Shown: positions 35,925-44,630 of the stretch, one piece after another
How the letters are laid out: the number at the start of each line of letters is the position of its first letter
Position numbering within the stretch: the stretch's first letter is position 1
DNA from: Actinoplanes sp. DH11
GTDB taxonomy: Bacteria > Actinomycetota > Actinomycetes > Mycobacteriales > Micromonosporaceae
Assembly: GCF_020873875.1 (NCBI RefSeq)
Contig: NZ_JAHWGU010000041.1
Location: forward strand, 1 to 64,000
Length of the DNA: 64,000 bases
Reading direction: 5' to 3'
The notes under the pieces: model-generated
What the model saw: the letters and a program-made list of their open reading frames with translations, nothing else
What the model was told of the DNA's origin: nothing
Database searches by the model: none
Made by a program: the position numbers and the translations under genes

Positions 35925-37012
35925 GATCTCTCCTCCACGCCGTCACCCTCGCCAAGATCACCATTGGGCGGCCGCTCGTCAAGATCGCTCAGGTCGAAAT
36001 CGTCCGAAACGGTGCCCATTCCGGCATCATCGGCCCCCGGGCCCTCCCCCGGCACGGAGTTCGGCTCATCGGAACCCTCCGGGGCCGGTTTCGTCCCCTC
36101 GTAGTCGTCGATGTCCAGCTCCACCTCGCCGCCCTCGGCCCCGCCGATCCAGCGCACGGTCAGCTCGTCCAGTGAGACCGGCTGCTCGAAGTCGACCAAG
36201 CCTTCGCGGTAGAGCTCCAGCAGCGCCAGGAACCGCGCGACGACCTCGAGGGTGTTCTCACAGTCCGCCACCAGCAGGCTGAACGTGGCCGCCCCGGCCC
36301 GGCGCAACCTGTCACGCAGCAACGCCGCGTGCTCGCGGACACTGACCCGGACCTGGTGGATGTGGGCGATCGACACCTGCGGCGGGCCCGGCTTGGGCAG
36401 GAAGTTGCGCAACGCCAGCTTCAGCAGCCGTTCCGGGCCGACGCCGAGGACGAGTTCGGGCAGCGCGTCCGCGTACCGCTGCTCAAGAGTGACCAGACGC
36501 GGCCAGCGACGCGCCCCGGCGGCCTCGAGCTCCGCGATGTGCGCGGCCGCTTCCTTGTACGCCTTGTACTGCAACAGCCGCGCGAAAAGCAGGTCCCGCG
36601 CCTCCAGCAGCGCCAGGTCCTCCTCGTCCTCCACCTCGGCCGCGGGCAGCAACCGGGCCGCCTTGAGATCCAGCAGAGTCGCCGCGACAAGCAGGAACTC
36701 GCTGGCCTCGCCCAGGTCCCAGTCGTCGCCCATGGCCCGGATATAGGCGATGAAGTCGTCGGTGACCTGGTGCAACGCCACCTCGGTGACGTCCAGCTTG
36801 TGCTTGCCGATGAGCTGCAGGAGCAGATCGAACGGGCCGGTGAAGTTGTCCAGCCGTACCGTGAATCTGCCGGAATCGGCCTCGGCCGGCTCCACCGTCA
36901 CGGCATCATCGGTGTCGGCGGCGCTCTCGACGACGCCGGTCGTGGGCTGGGCGGACTCTTCGGGCACGATGCGACCGTAGACCATGCCGGTCACAAGCTG
37001 ATCCGGGCTCAC
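35921..37012 (-). CDS. scpA: Segregation/condensation protein ScpA
   Basis: The kleisin subunit bridging SMC heads. The N-terminal SMC-binding domain begins near residue 48 (FTVRLDNFTGPFDLLLQLIG, then KHKLDVTEVALHQVTDDFIA). The central helical part has FLLVAATLLDLKAARLLP. The C-terminal winged helix is at about 225-300 (LLVADCENTLEVVARFLALL, then ELYREGLVDFEQPVSLDELT). A 60-residue acidic tail follows (SDEPNSVPGEGPGADDAG). At 363 aa it is longer than usual at both ends. The GTG start at 37012 lacks a clear ribosome binding site, and ATG 36985 is an alternative. Confidence 0.94.
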   Translation of the reverse strand: MSPDQLVTGMVYGRIVPEESAQPTTGVVESAADTDDAVTVEPAEADSGRFTVRLDNFTGPFDLLLQLIGKHKLDVTEVALHQVTDDFIAYIRAMGDDWDLGEASEFLLVAATLLDLKAARLLPAAEVEDEEDLALLEARDLLFARLLQYKAYKEAAAHIAELEAAGARRWPRLVTLEQRYADALPELVLGVGPERLLKLALRNFLPKPGPPQVSIAHIHQVRVSVREHAALLRDRLRRAGAATFSLLVADCENTLEVVARFLALLELYREGLVDFEQPVSLDELTVRWIGGAEGGEVELDIDDYEGTKPAPEGSDEPNSVPGEGPGADDAGMGTVSDDFDLSDLDERPPNGDLGEGDGVEERS

Positions 37013-37122
37013 GCTGTCGGTCCTCCAGGTCTTCGCCGGACAGCTTCCGCACCGTCCAACGTCCGCGACCTGTGACCGGTTGCTCTCAGCCGGTTACCAC
37101 CCTTCTCCGCCACCGTTGTTCG

Positions 37123-37154
37123 CGGGCCGCCCCGCCGTGCGGCGGGGCGGCCCG
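37123..37154 (-). terminator. 14-bp hairpin after the Lys-rich gene
   Basis: A perfect 14-bp stem (37123-37136 with 37141-37154) and GTGC/GCAC loop begin 4 nt past the stop of the minus-strand Lys-rich gene, before scpA. No T run. It is a strong candidate terminator separating the two genes. Confidence 0.75.
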
Positions 37155-37158
37155 GAGA

Positions 37159-37416
37159 TCACTTCTTCTTGACCTTGACGGTCTTCACCTTGGCAGTCTT
37201 CACCTTGGCCGGCTTGACCTTGGCGGGCTTCACCTTGGCGGGCTTCGTCTTCGCGGGCTTCTCGACCGTCACGGCCTTCGGCTTCACGGCCTTCGGCTTC
37301 GCGGTCTTCGGCTTGGTCGCCTTCTTCGTCGCGACCTCGGCCTTCACGGCCTTCGCCTTGACCTCGTCCTTGACCTTCACGGCCTTGGCCTTGACGTCCT
37401 TGGTCTTCTTCGCCAC
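37159..37416 (-). CDS. Histone H1-like Lys/Ala repeat protein, 85 aa
   Basis: The GTG start has a good GGGAGG ribosome binding site 6 nt upstream. The product is almost only Lys, Ala, Val, Pro and Thr. Imperfect repeats such as PAKVKPAKVKPAKVK follow an N-terminal KKTKDVKAKAVKVKDEVKA. It resembles the basic tails of mycobacterial HupB and eukaryotic-type histone H1-like bacterial proteins, so DNA or RNA binding is likely. It has no globular domain. It lies just upstream of scpA on the same strand but is separated by a hairpin; the link to the chromosome-organising genes next door is suggestive only. Confidence 0.75.
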   Translation of the reverse strand: MAKKTKDVKAKAVKVKDEVKAKAVKAEVATKKATKPKTAKPKAVKPKAVTVEKPAKTKPAKVKPAKVKPAKVKTAKVKTVKVKKK

Positions 37417-37797
37417 AGCGGCCTCCCTTCCGTCATCGTCATCGCGGGACCGGGTGGCCTGCGTCCGAACGACTCTAATGGCCGGACGTCAATTCCTGTT
37501 CACGTTCCAGCCATGTCCGCCGCGCGCCACCTCTCCCCGGCCCACCTGCCCCGCATGACTCCCCCAGCCCACCTGCCCCGCATGACTCCCCCGGCCCAGC
37601 GGCCCCGCATCACTCCCAGGCCCAGCCGCCGCGCGTCACTCCCTCCCCGGCCCAGCCGCCCCGCAACACTCCCCCTGCCCAGCCGCCGCGCGTCGCCCCT
37701 CCCCTCGCCGCTCCCCCGGCCCAGCCGCCGCGCATCGCCCTCCCCCAACTCGCCTATTGAGTTGCCGGGGACGGCGTCTACGGGTAGGCCTGGACGT
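37417..37797. repeat. Intergenic region with degenerate about 25-bp repeats
   Basis: No gene is supported in these 381 bases. From about 37535 to 37745 it is a run of diverged units built on cccggcccacctgccccgc-atgactcc, with loss of match toward the right end. The left part should hold the promoter of the Lys-rich gene. Confidence 0.7.
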
Positions 37798-38535
37798 ATG
37801 TCGATTTTGGATGATCCCGGACTGTTCGGCAGGCAGTGGGCCGGCGGCTACGACCAACCCGGCAATCCCGACCCCGCCCCGGCCGTCGAATTCCTCGCCG
37901 CACTGGCCGGCGACGGGCCGGTCCTCGAACTCGCGATCGGCAGCGGCCGGGTGGCGCTGCCGCTTGCCGCACACGGCATTCCGGTCGAAGGCATCGAGGC
38001 CTCGCCGGAAATGGTGGAGCTGATGCGGGGCAAACCGGGCGGCGCCGACATCCCGGTAGTGGTGGGCGACATGGCAGACGTGGCGGTCGACGGCGCGTAC
38101 CCGCTGGTCTATCTCGTCTTCAACACCCTGTTCAACCTGACCGTGCCGGGCCGCCAGGAGGACTGCTTCCGCAACGTGGCACGGGTGCTCACACCGGGCG
38201 GGCGGTTCGTGGTGGAGACGTTCGTGCCGGACGAGGAACAATTCGACCGCGACGAGCGGGAGGTGCAGGTGCGGGCGGTCGCGGAGGATGCGGTGACGGT
38301 GCGGATGCACCGGTACGACCGGGTGGCGCAAACCTTCCTCCGACAAACGCTGACGTTCACCGACGGCGGGGTGAAGCTGCAGCCGTTCGGCATGCGCTAC
38401 CAGTGGCCGGAGCAGATCGACGCCATGGCCGGGGCCGCCGGGTTGCGCCTGGAGGACCGGTTCGCCGACTGGGACCGCACCCCGTTCGGCCCGGAGAGCA
38501 CGAGCCACATCTCGATCTACCGCAGAACCGACTGA
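37798..38535 (+). CDS. Class I SAM-dependent methyltransferase
   Basis: A 245-aa Rossmann-fold methyltransferase. Motif I is PVLELAIGSGRVALPLAAHG (residues about 41-60), with Glu of motif II in VEGIEASPEMVELMR. The acidic loop GDMADVAVDGAYPLVYLVF (about 88-106) and RVLTPGGRFVVETF complete the core. The C-terminal part is beta-rich (HISIYRR at the end). It resembles methyltransferase domain 25-type enzymes acting on small molecules; the substrate is unknown. It stands alone, upstream of a set of 60-bp repeats. Confidence 0.9.
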   Translation: MSILDDPGLFGRQWAGGYDQPGNPDPAPAVEFLAALAGDGPVLELAIGSGRVALPLAAHGIPVEGIEASPEMVELMRGKPGGADIPVVVGDMADVAVDGAYPLVYLVFNTLFNLTVPGRQEDCFRNVARVLTPGGRFVVETFVPDEEQFDRDEREVQVRAVAEDAVTVRMHRYDRVAQTFLRQTLTFTDGGVKLQPFGMRYQWPEQIDAMAGAAGLRLEDRFADWDRTPFGPESTSHISIYRRTD

Positions 38536-38584
38536 CCCACTGGCAGTCAGACCCGCGCCCGCCTCAGCACCAGCCGCCCGGGCC

Positions 38585-38762
38585 CAGCTGTCACCCACGG
38601 TCGCACTAGACGCACCAAACCAGCCCTGGGTGACAGCCACCCACCAGCTGTCACCCACGGTCGCACTAGACGCACCAAACCAGCCCTGGGTGACAGCCAC
38701 CCACCAGCTGTCACCCACGGTCGCACTAAACGCACCAAACCAGCCACCAGTGACAGCCACCC
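38585..38762. repeat. 60-bp tandem repeat, 3 copies, each with a hairpin
   Basis: Three consecutive 60-bp units start 50 nt after the methyltransferase stop. Each of the first two carries perfect 10-bp inverted arms CTGTCACCCA/TGGGTGACAG (38588-38597 with 38627-38636, and 38648-38657 with 38687-38696). In the third the right arm has decayed, leaving a 6-bp stem. The conserved stem against a changing unit suggests a structured RNA or serial terminators. Confidence 0.95.
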
Positions 38763-38925
38763 CGGGTCGGGCCGGGAGTGGCCAGGGCCGGGCTGACTGG
38801 GCGTTTGGGGCAGCTGCCGGGCGCGGGCCGCGTTTGGCAAGCGGCAGGGCGGCAAGCCCGGGGAGGGGCCAAGGCAGGGCTGGAAGCGTGGGCTCGACCA
38901 GCGAGCCTTACCTCGGCGGCGCAGG

Positions 38926-39041
38926 GCTCGCAGCGCAGGGCTCGCGGCGCGGGGCTCGCAGCGCAGGGGCTCGCAGCGCAGGGGCTCGCAGCGCAGGGGC
39001 TCGCAGCGCAGGTGCTCGCAGCGCAGGTGCTCGCAGGGCGG
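38926..39041. repeat. 15-bp tandem repeat, about 8 copies
   Basis: About eight units of gctcgcagcgcaggg with small changes, some of 13-14 bp, end 16 nt past the stop of the minus-strand S2P-like gene. Between 38763 and 38925 nothing recognisable was seen. The array is unrelated in sequence to the 60-bp repeats on the other side. Confidence 0.9.
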
Positions 39042-39056
39042 GGGTCGGCGGGTGGG

Positions 39057-39734
39057 TTAGGCCCAGACTCGCAGGAAGAGGACGCCGAGGAAGTCGAGGA
39101 CGCGGTGGAGCAGGGGGTAGCCGGTCGGGAAGAAGGCGAAGATCAGCAGGATGAGGACGCCGATGTTCTTGTCCTCGAACCAGAGGCGCATCCAGTTCAT
39201 GCTGGCGCCGGGCCGGCGCATCGCGTTCCACAGGATGCCGAAGCCGTCGAGCGGGGGGATCGGGATCAGCGCGAGCAGGCCGAAGGCGAGCAGGCCGACG
39301 CCGAGGGAGAGCAGCATCTGCTGGGCCGCCGGGAGGGCCACCCCGCGCAGGATGTCGCCGAGGCCGGCCTGGGCCAGCACGAATTCGGCGGTTTCCGGGA
39401 AGACCAGGGCGTACGTCGCGATCAGCAGTTCGCCGGCGAGGATGCAGGTGACCGGGCCGGCGATGAAGACGGCGGCGGCCCGGCCGCGGCCGCGGAAGCG
39501 GGGCACCTCGTCGACAGTGAGTTGGCGGCCCCAGCCCATGCCGCCGACCGCGGCGGAGACGGCGCCGAACGGGTCGATGTCCTCGCGGGGGCTCAGCCGC
39601 AGCGAGACCCGCCGGTCGGCGAGGCCGGCGGTGCGGACGGTGAACCGGATGGCGAGGGCCCGCAGCGCCAGCCCGAGAAGGAAGGCGACCACGAGGGCGA
39701 CGAACGCGAGCGGCTCGCCGAGAGCGAAGAGCAC
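39057..39734 (-). CDS. Site-2 protease-like membrane protein lacking HExxH
   Basis: A 225-aa membrane protein with the architecture of the M50 site-2 protease family. It has a first helix at about 3-30, a DIDPFGAVSAAVGGMGWGRQ segment, VFIAGPVTCILAGELLIATY, and ALIPIPPLDGFGILWNAM, which matches the second zinc motif (PPLDG). Where active relatives have HExxH in the first helix, this one reads LGLALRALAIRF, so the zinc site is incomplete. It is probably a non-proteolytic relative. GTG 39734 lies 11 nt after the parA stop on the same strand, in the scpA-parA interval. Confidence 0.82.
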   Translation of the reverse strand: MLFALGEPLAFVALVVAFLLGLALRALAIRFTVRTAGLADRRVSLRLSPREDIDPFGAVSAAVGGMGWGRQLTVDEVPRFRGRGRAAAVFIAGPVTCILAGELLIATYALVFPETAEFVLAQAGLGDILRGVALPAAQQMLLSLGVGLLAFGLLALIPIPPLDGFGILWNAMRRPGASMNWMRLWFEDKNIGVLILLIFAFFPTGYPLLHRVLDFLGVLFLRVWA

Positions 39735-39745
39735 GGGTGGGGAAC

Positions 39746-40678
39746 CTAGCCTCGTTCGGCCTTTGCGGCGATGACCTCGCGAGCGAGCTGACGGTAGTTG
39801 CGGGCGCCGGACGACGCCGGGTCGAGCGAGGTGATCGGCGCGCCCGCGACGGTGGACTCCGGGAACTTGACCGTCTTGGTGATGACGGTCTGGTACACCT
39901 TGTCGCCGAACGCCTCGACCACGCGCTGGAGCACCTGACGGCAGTGGGTGGTGCGGGAGTCGTACATGGTGGCGAGGATGCCTTCGAGCTCGAGGTCGAA
40001 GTTGAGCCGCTCGCGCACCTTGTCGATGGTGTCGAGCAGCAGCGCCACGCCACGCAGGGAGAAGAACTCGCACTCCAGCGGGATGAGCACGCCGTGCGCG
40101 ATGGTCAGTGCGTTGATCGCCAGCAGGCCCAGCGAGGGCTGGCAGTCGATCAGGATGAAGTCGTACTCCTTGCGGACCGAGCGCAGCGCCCGGGCCAGCG
40201 CCATCTCCCGGGCCACCTCGTTGACCAGCTGGATCTCGGCCGCGGAGAGGTCGATGTTGGCGGGCAGCAGGTGCAGGCCGGCCACATCGGTCTTGATGAT
40301 GACGTCCTCGGTGGTGACGTCGTCCTGCATGAGCAGGTTGTAGACGCTCAGGTCGAGGTTGTGCGGGTTCACGCCGAGACCGACCGAGCAGGCGCCCTGC
40401 GGGTCGAAGTCGACGAGCAGCACCTTCCGCCCGTACTCCGCGAGGGCGGCACCCAGGTTGATGGTGGTCGTCGTCTTTCCGACACCACCCTTCTGGTTCG
40501 CCAGGGCGATGATCCGGGCCGGGCCGTGCCGGTCGGTCGGCATCGGCTCGGGGATGGGGCGGCGCATCGTGTACGCCGTGGGGTCGGCCGGGCCCAGGTC
40601 GGCTCCGAGATCGAGGGAGTTCTGCTGTTCGCGGAGCGTGGAAGTCCAGGCCTCCGCACGCTCGCCGTTCCCTGACAT
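39746..40678 (-). CDS. parA: ParA/Soj-family ATPase
   Basis: A 310-aa chromosome-partition-type ATPase. The deviant Walker A NQKGGVGKTTTTINLGAALA is at residues about 58-77. The Walker A' segment is VLLVDFDPQGACSVGLG and Walker B is YDFILIDCQPSLGLLAINAL. An N-terminal 50-residue polar extension is present. No parB is adjacent, as in Rv1708, which sits with scpA/scpB in mycobacteria; it is therefore a second ParA-like protein, distinct from the origin-proximal parAB. ATG 40678 has a GGGAGGGGG ribosome binding site. Confidence 0.93.
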   Translation of the reverse strand: MSGNGERAEAWTSTLREQQNSLDLGADLGPADPTAYTMRRPIPEPMPTDRHGPARIIALANQKGGVGKTTTTINLGAALAEYGRKVLLVDFDPQGACSVGLGVNPHNLDLSVYNLLMQDDVTTEDVIIKTDVAGLHLLPANIDLSAAEIQLVNEVAREMALARALRSVRKEYDFILIDCQPSLGLLAINALTIAHGVLIPLECEFFSLRGVALLLDTIDKVRERLNFDLELEGILATMYDSRTTHCRQVLQRVVEAFGDKVYQTVITKTVKFPESTVAGAPITSLDPASSGARNYRQLAREVIAAKAERG

Positions 40679-40829
40679 GACCCCGCCCCCTCCCGACTCG
40701 AAGCTGTTTGCCCGGTTCGTATTCAATTTTGCCTCGCGGGCCAGCTCAGCCGATGCCCGACTGTACGCCACCCGCGCCGCCCGTCCGGGGTCAGCCGTTC
40801 GGCGTGTCGCACCTACGGGTACGCAGCTC

Positions 40830-41750
40830 CTAACGAGCGCGTGGGTGAGAGGTGGCGTACACCTCCCGGAGCCGTTCGACGGTCACCAGCGTATACACCT
40901 GCGTCGTGGTCACCGACGCATGTCCCAGAAGCTCCTGCACCACGCGGACGTCAGCGCCGCCGTCGAGCAGATGCGTGGCGTACGAGTGACGCAACGTGTG
41001 CGGGGAGACGGCGTACGGGCCGTCCACCGGCAGCCCGGCCGCGGTCGCGCAGCGGTGCAGCACGGTCCAGGCGCTCTGCCGGGAGAGCCGGCCGCCACGG
41101 GCGTTCAGGAAGATCGCGGGAGTGCCCCGGCCGGCCTCGGCGAGCAGGGGCCTCGCCCGTACCAGATAGGCCTGCACCGCGGTCCGCGCATAACCGCCCA
41201 CCGGGACCACCCGGCTGCGCCCGCCCTTGCCGCGCAGGACGGCCGCGCTCTCGTCCAGCGAGTCCAGTTCCAGGTCGTCGATGTCGGCGCCGACCGCCTC
41301 GGAGATCCGCGCGCCGGTGCCGTAGAGGAACTCCAGCAGCGCCCGGTCCCGCAACCCCAGCGGCGAGTGGGTGTCCGGCACGGCGAGCAGCCGGGTCACG
41401 TGGTCCACGTCGAGCGCCTTGGGCAGGCGTTTCGGCGGCGTCGGCGGGCGCACGTCGGCGGTCACGTCCTGGGCCGCCAGCCGCTCGCGCACCGCGAACC
41501 GGTGCAGCCCGCGCACCGCGCTTATCGCCCGCGCCGCCGAACTGGAGGCCAGCCCGGACTCGCGCAGGCGGGCCAGGTGGCCGGTGACGTGGGCGGGGCG
41601 CACCTCGCCGATTTCGGTGACACCGGCCTCGGCCAGTTCCCCGGCGTACCGTTGCAGGTCACGCCGGTAGGAGGCGAGTGTGTTGCGGGACAGGCCCCGC
41701 TCCACGCCGAGGTGGTCGAGGTACGCCGTGATCGCCCGATCGAGACTCAG
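40830..41750 (-). CDS. xerD: Site-specific recombinase XerD, CTG start
   Basis: XerD resolves chromosome dimers at dif. The 306-aa product has the core-binding domain at residues 1-85 ([20 protein letters not shown], then [16 protein letters not shown]). The catalytic domain has Arg in [13 protein letters not shown], Lys in [24 protein letters not shown], the second His in [14 protein letters not shown], and Tyr in QVYT. No ATG, GTG or TTG occurs in frame near the start. CTG at 41750 is preceded by GGAGG with normal spacing and overlaps the ald stop as CTGA, mirroring the ATGA/GTGA overlaps elsewhere. The length from there is exactly right. Confidence 0.92.
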   Translation of the reverse strand: MSLDRAITAYLDHLGVERGLSRNTLASYRRDLQRYAGELAEAGVTEIGEVRPAHVTGHLARLRESGLASSSAARAISAVRGLHRFAVRERLAAQDVTADVRPPTPPKRLPKALDVDHVTRLLAVPDTHSPLGLRDRALLEFLYGTGARISEAVGADIDDLELDSLDESAAVLRGKGGRSRVVPVGGYARTAVQAYLVRARPLLAEAGRGTPAIFLNARGGRLSRQSAWTVLHRCATAAGLPVDGPYAVSPHTLRHSYATHLLDGGADVRVVQELLGHASVTTTQVYTLVTVERLREVYATSHPRAR

Positions 41751-42862
41751 CGCAGCACCTCCGTCAGGGGTATCGCACGCATGCCGTGCGCCTCGGCGAC
41801 CGGGCCGTAGACGACCTGCCCGTCGAACGTGTTCAGGCCGCCCGCGAGTGCCGGATCGGTTCGCAGCGCGTCCCGCCAGCCCCGGTTCGCCAGCTCCAGA
41901 GCGTACGGGAGAGTGACGTTGGTGAGCGCGTAGGTGCTGGTGTTGGGCACCGCGCCGGGCATGTTGGCCACGCAGTAGAACATCGATCCGTGCACCGGGT
42001 AGGTCGGCGCGTCGTGCGTGGTGGGCCGGGAGTCCTCGAAGCATCCGCCCTGGTCGATCGAGATGTCGACGAGCACGCTGCCCGGCTTCATCCGGGACAC
42101 CAGATCGTTGGAGATCAACATCGGGGCCTTCGCCCCGGGCACCAGCACCGCGCCGATCACCAGGTCCGCGTCGAGCACAGCCTTCTCGATCTCGTACGCG
42201 TTCGACGCGATGGTCTGCACGTGCCCGCGGTAGTCGGCGTCCACCGCGCGCAGGCGTGCCACATTCTTGTCGAGCAGCAGCACCTCGGCCTGCATGCCGA
42301 GGGCGATCGCGGCCGCGTTGAGGCCGGACACGCCCGCGCCGATCACCACGACCTTCGCCGCGTAGACGCCCGGCACACCGCCCATCAGCACGCCGCGGCC
42401 GCCGCCCTGGCGCATCAGGTGGTACGCGCCCACCTGCGGTGCCAGCCGGCCGGCCACCTCGGACATCGGGGCCAGCAGCGGCAGCGACCGGTCCGGCAGC
42501 TCGACCGTCTCGTAGGCGATCCCGGTCACCTTGCGGTCGAGGAGCGCGTCGGTGCACTCCTTGGAGGCGGCCAGGTGCAGGTAGGTGAAGAGGACCTGCC
42601 CGGCCCGCATCCGGTGGTATTCCTCCGGGACCGGCTCCTTCACCTTGAGGATGAGGTCACCGGTCCCCCACACCGCGTCGGCGTCCGGCAGGATCGTCGC
42701 GCCGGCGTCCGAATAGTCACTGTCCGTGATCGACGAGCCGAGGCCGGCACCGGCCTGCACGTAGACCTGATGGCCGGCCCGGGTGAACTCGAACACCCCG
42801 GCAGGGGTGATCGCCACGCGGAACTCGTTGTTCTTGACCTCGCTGGGAATGCCGACCTTCAC
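41747..42862 (-). CDS. ald: Alanine dehydrogenase
   Basis: Interconverts L-alanine and pyruvate with NAD. The 371-aa protein starts at GTG 42862 ([20 protein letters not shown]). Residues for pyruvate binding include Lys in LILKVKEP and His in YLHLAAS. The NAD-binding core is [20 protein letters not shown] (about 169-188). [20 protein letters not shown] is the strongly conserved C-terminal segment. It is upstream of xerD with a 4-nt overlap, so the two are co-translated. It is divergent from the barstar-tailed gene. Confidence 0.97.
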   Translation of the reverse strand: MKVGIPSEVKNNEFRVAITPAGVFEFTRAGHQVYVQAGAGLGSSITDSDYSDAGATILPDADAVWGTGDLILKVKEPVPEEYHRMRAGQVLFTYLHLAASKECTDALLDRKVTGIAYETVELPDRSLPLLAPMSEVAGRLAPQVGAYHLMRQGGGRGVLMGGVPGVYAAKVVVIGAGVSGLNAAAIALGMQAEVLLLDKNVARLRAVDADYRGHVQTIASNAYEIEKAVLDADLVIGAVLVPGAKAPMLISNDLVSRMKPGSVLVDISIDQGGCFEDSRPTTHDAPTYPVHGSMFYCVANMPGAVPNTSTYALTNVTLPYALELANRGWRDALRTDPALAGGLNTFDGQVVYGPVAEAHGMRAIPLTEVLR

Positions 42863-43004
42863 GAGCCGACACCGTCCTCTCTCAACACTGAGCTGGGGTC
42901 CCCTCTGCGCGGAGAGTACCCCCGTAGACCTCCGGTTTCGCGGCTCATGTCCCGCGATACCCCCGTTGGCGGCCCGGCGCACGGCGAGGGGGTACGGTCG
43001 CCCG

Positions 43005-44186
43005 ATGATCGGCCTTCCCTGGCTCCTGGTCGACGAGACCATCGATGACGGTGACACCGTCGTCGCGGCGTGCGCCGACATCGACGGGCTGTTCGCCGAC
43101 CCACCCGAACCGCCCCTGGAGCGTTACACACTGCTCGACTGCACGCCCGCCGGCCGGTTGCGGGCGGCGTGTGACGGAACCGGTCCGGCGTGGGTGGGCA
43201 ATATCGGTCTCGCAGTGTTGCACGACCCGGAGCTGGACCAGGAACTCCTCGACGTCACGGTCGTCGACGCCCGCCGTTCGTCGCGCCACGGCCCGCTCGA
43301 CGTCGTCCTGACCGGCCGGCTGCGCCGGGACGGTGGCCGGCACCCGGCGAGCCCACCCGACACCGACGGCTTCGATCTCGCCGGGATCGTCGCGGGCGGC
43401 GAGGAGGACTTCGGCGCCTGCGGCGGGACCGCCGGCGTCTTCCGGGACCGGCCGGCGCCGGCGCCACGGCCGGCCACCCTGATCGGCTGCCGGCCCGGCC
43501 CACGGCTGCAACGGGCCATCGACGCGCTGGCCCGCGGCGCCGGCAGGCCCGGCGGGGCACGTCACCGGCGCTGGGTGAACGCCTCGATCTTCCAGGCCGG
43601 CCCGGACGGCGGCCAGGCCCGGGCGCTGGACACCGGGCTGGGTGCCGAGGTGGCCGGCGTGGTGCCGTCGTTGCTGGGTGACGGGCTGCTGGACGTGCGG
43701 TTCGAGCCGACCTACGCGGACGCGGTGGGCCCGCCCCGGCCGCGGCGGGCCCGCCGGGTGTGGGAGCAGTGGCGGGCCGGCCGGCCGGCGGAGCCCGGCA
43801 GCTGGGCCGGGTACGACCGGGAGCTGCGCCACGAGTGGGCGGGCGTCGCCCTGACCCATCACCGGCACACCCCGGACCGCCCACCGGGCACCACCTACCA
43901 CCTCGACGGCCGGCACGTCACCGACGAGGAGGGCTTCTACTGCGCGATCGGCGAGGCGGTCAACGGGCCCGGCGGCTACTTCGGATGGAACCTGGAGGCG
44001 CTGCACGACTGCCTCCTCGGCGGGTGGGGCGCCGCACCCGGGTTCCGGCTCGTCTGGCACGACTCGGCGGTCGCCCGGGCCGCGCTCAAACCCGGTTACG
44101 ACCGCCGGTGGTGGGCGCCGGCACTCACCATGGACCACCTTCTGGGCCTGCTCGCGGCCGACGGCGTGGACGTCGACCTGCGATGA
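43005..44186 (+). CDS. Barstar-domain protein with large unknown N-terminus
   Basis: A 393-aa protein. Residues about 298-393 form a barstar (ribonuclease inhibitor) domain: TYHLDGRHVTDEEGFYCAIG, GGYFGWNLEALHDCLLGGWG and a closing helix DHLLGLLAADGVDVDLR. The preceding about 295 residues match no family I know. They contain Cys in LLDCTPAGRLR and IGCRPGPRLQ, and a helix RARRVWEQWRAGRPAEPG before the barstar part. Ordinary barstars are about 90-130 aa. No barnase-type RNase or toxin gene is next to it. It may be an orphan immunity protein or a regulator using the barstar fold. ATG 43005. Confidence 0.8.
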   Translation: MIGLPWLLVDETIDDGDTVVAACADIDGLFADPPEPPLERYTLLDCTPAGRLRAACDGTGPAWVGNIGLAVLHDPELDQELLDVTVVDARRSSRHGPLDVVLTGRLRRDGGRHPASPPDTDGFDLAGIVAGGEEDFGACGGTAGVFRDRPAPAPRPATLIGCRPGPRLQRAIDALARGAGRPGGARHRRWVNASIFQAGPDGGQARALDTGLGAEVAGVVPSLLGDGLLDVRFEPTYADAVGPPRPRRARRVWEQWRAGRPAEPGSWAGYDRELRHEWAGVALTHHRHTPDRPPGTTYHLDGRHVTDEEGFYCAIGEAVNGPGGYFGWNLEALHDCLLGGWGAAPGFRLVWHDSAVARAALKPGYDRRWWAPALTMDHLLGLLAADGVDVDLR

Positions 44187-44216
44187 ATCCGGGTCGACAC
44201 CGACGATGAATATCGG

Positions 44217-44630
44217 TCAGCCGACGAAGACGCAGAAGGTGTGACCGTCGGGGTCCGCGTACACCCGCAGGGGCTCTTCCGGGTCGTCGCTGCGATCGAA
44301 GCGCAGCGTGCCGCCCAGGCTGAGCACCCGCTCGTGCTGGCGGTCCAGTTCCGCCTTGGAGCCGACCGCCGTGTCCAGGTGCATCTGCTGCGGCACCGCG
44401 TCGTCCGGCCACGTCGTCGGCCTGATCCCGTCGGTCTGCTGGAACGCGAGCTGCCACGACCCGTCGTCGGCGAGCAGGACCAGCCAGTCCGGCCCGCCCT
44501 CGTCGGGGTCGCCGGAGGCCGGTGGCTCGTCGCCGGGCCGGTACTCCAGGCCGAGCAGGTGCCGGTAGAACTCGGCGAGCCGCCGCGCGTCCGACGTGTC
44601 CAGAACGAAAGACCTCAGCTTCGGAACACT
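44217..44630 (-). CDS. VOC-family (glyoxalase-like) protein
   Basis: A 137-aa single-module vicinal-oxygen-chelate protein. It starts SVPKLRSFVLDTSDARRLAE and continues FYRHLLGLEYRPG; the second half has QQMHLDTAVGSKAELDRQHE and ends VYADPDGHTFCVFVG. Two beta-alpha-beta-beta-beta motifs are visible. Metal-site residues are uncertain: the His in MHLD and a Glu are plausible, but the final EHFCV-type Glu is replaced. The GTG start at 44630 is preferred. Function is unknown; related proteins include dioxygenase-like and resistance proteins. Confidence 0.85.
   Translation of the reverse strand, partial: SVPKLRSFVLDTSDARRLAEFYRHLLGLEYRPGDEPPASGDPDEGGPDWLVLLADDGSWQLAFQQTDGIRPTTWPDDAVPQQMHLDTAVGSKAELDRQHERVLSLGGTLRFDRSDDPEEPLRVYADPDGHTFCVFVG

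Noticed and set aside
39746-40678. Complete parABS locus
   Set aside because: No parB and no parS-like 16-bp palindrome were seen near this parA. It matches the Rv1708-type solitary parA beside scpA/scpB.
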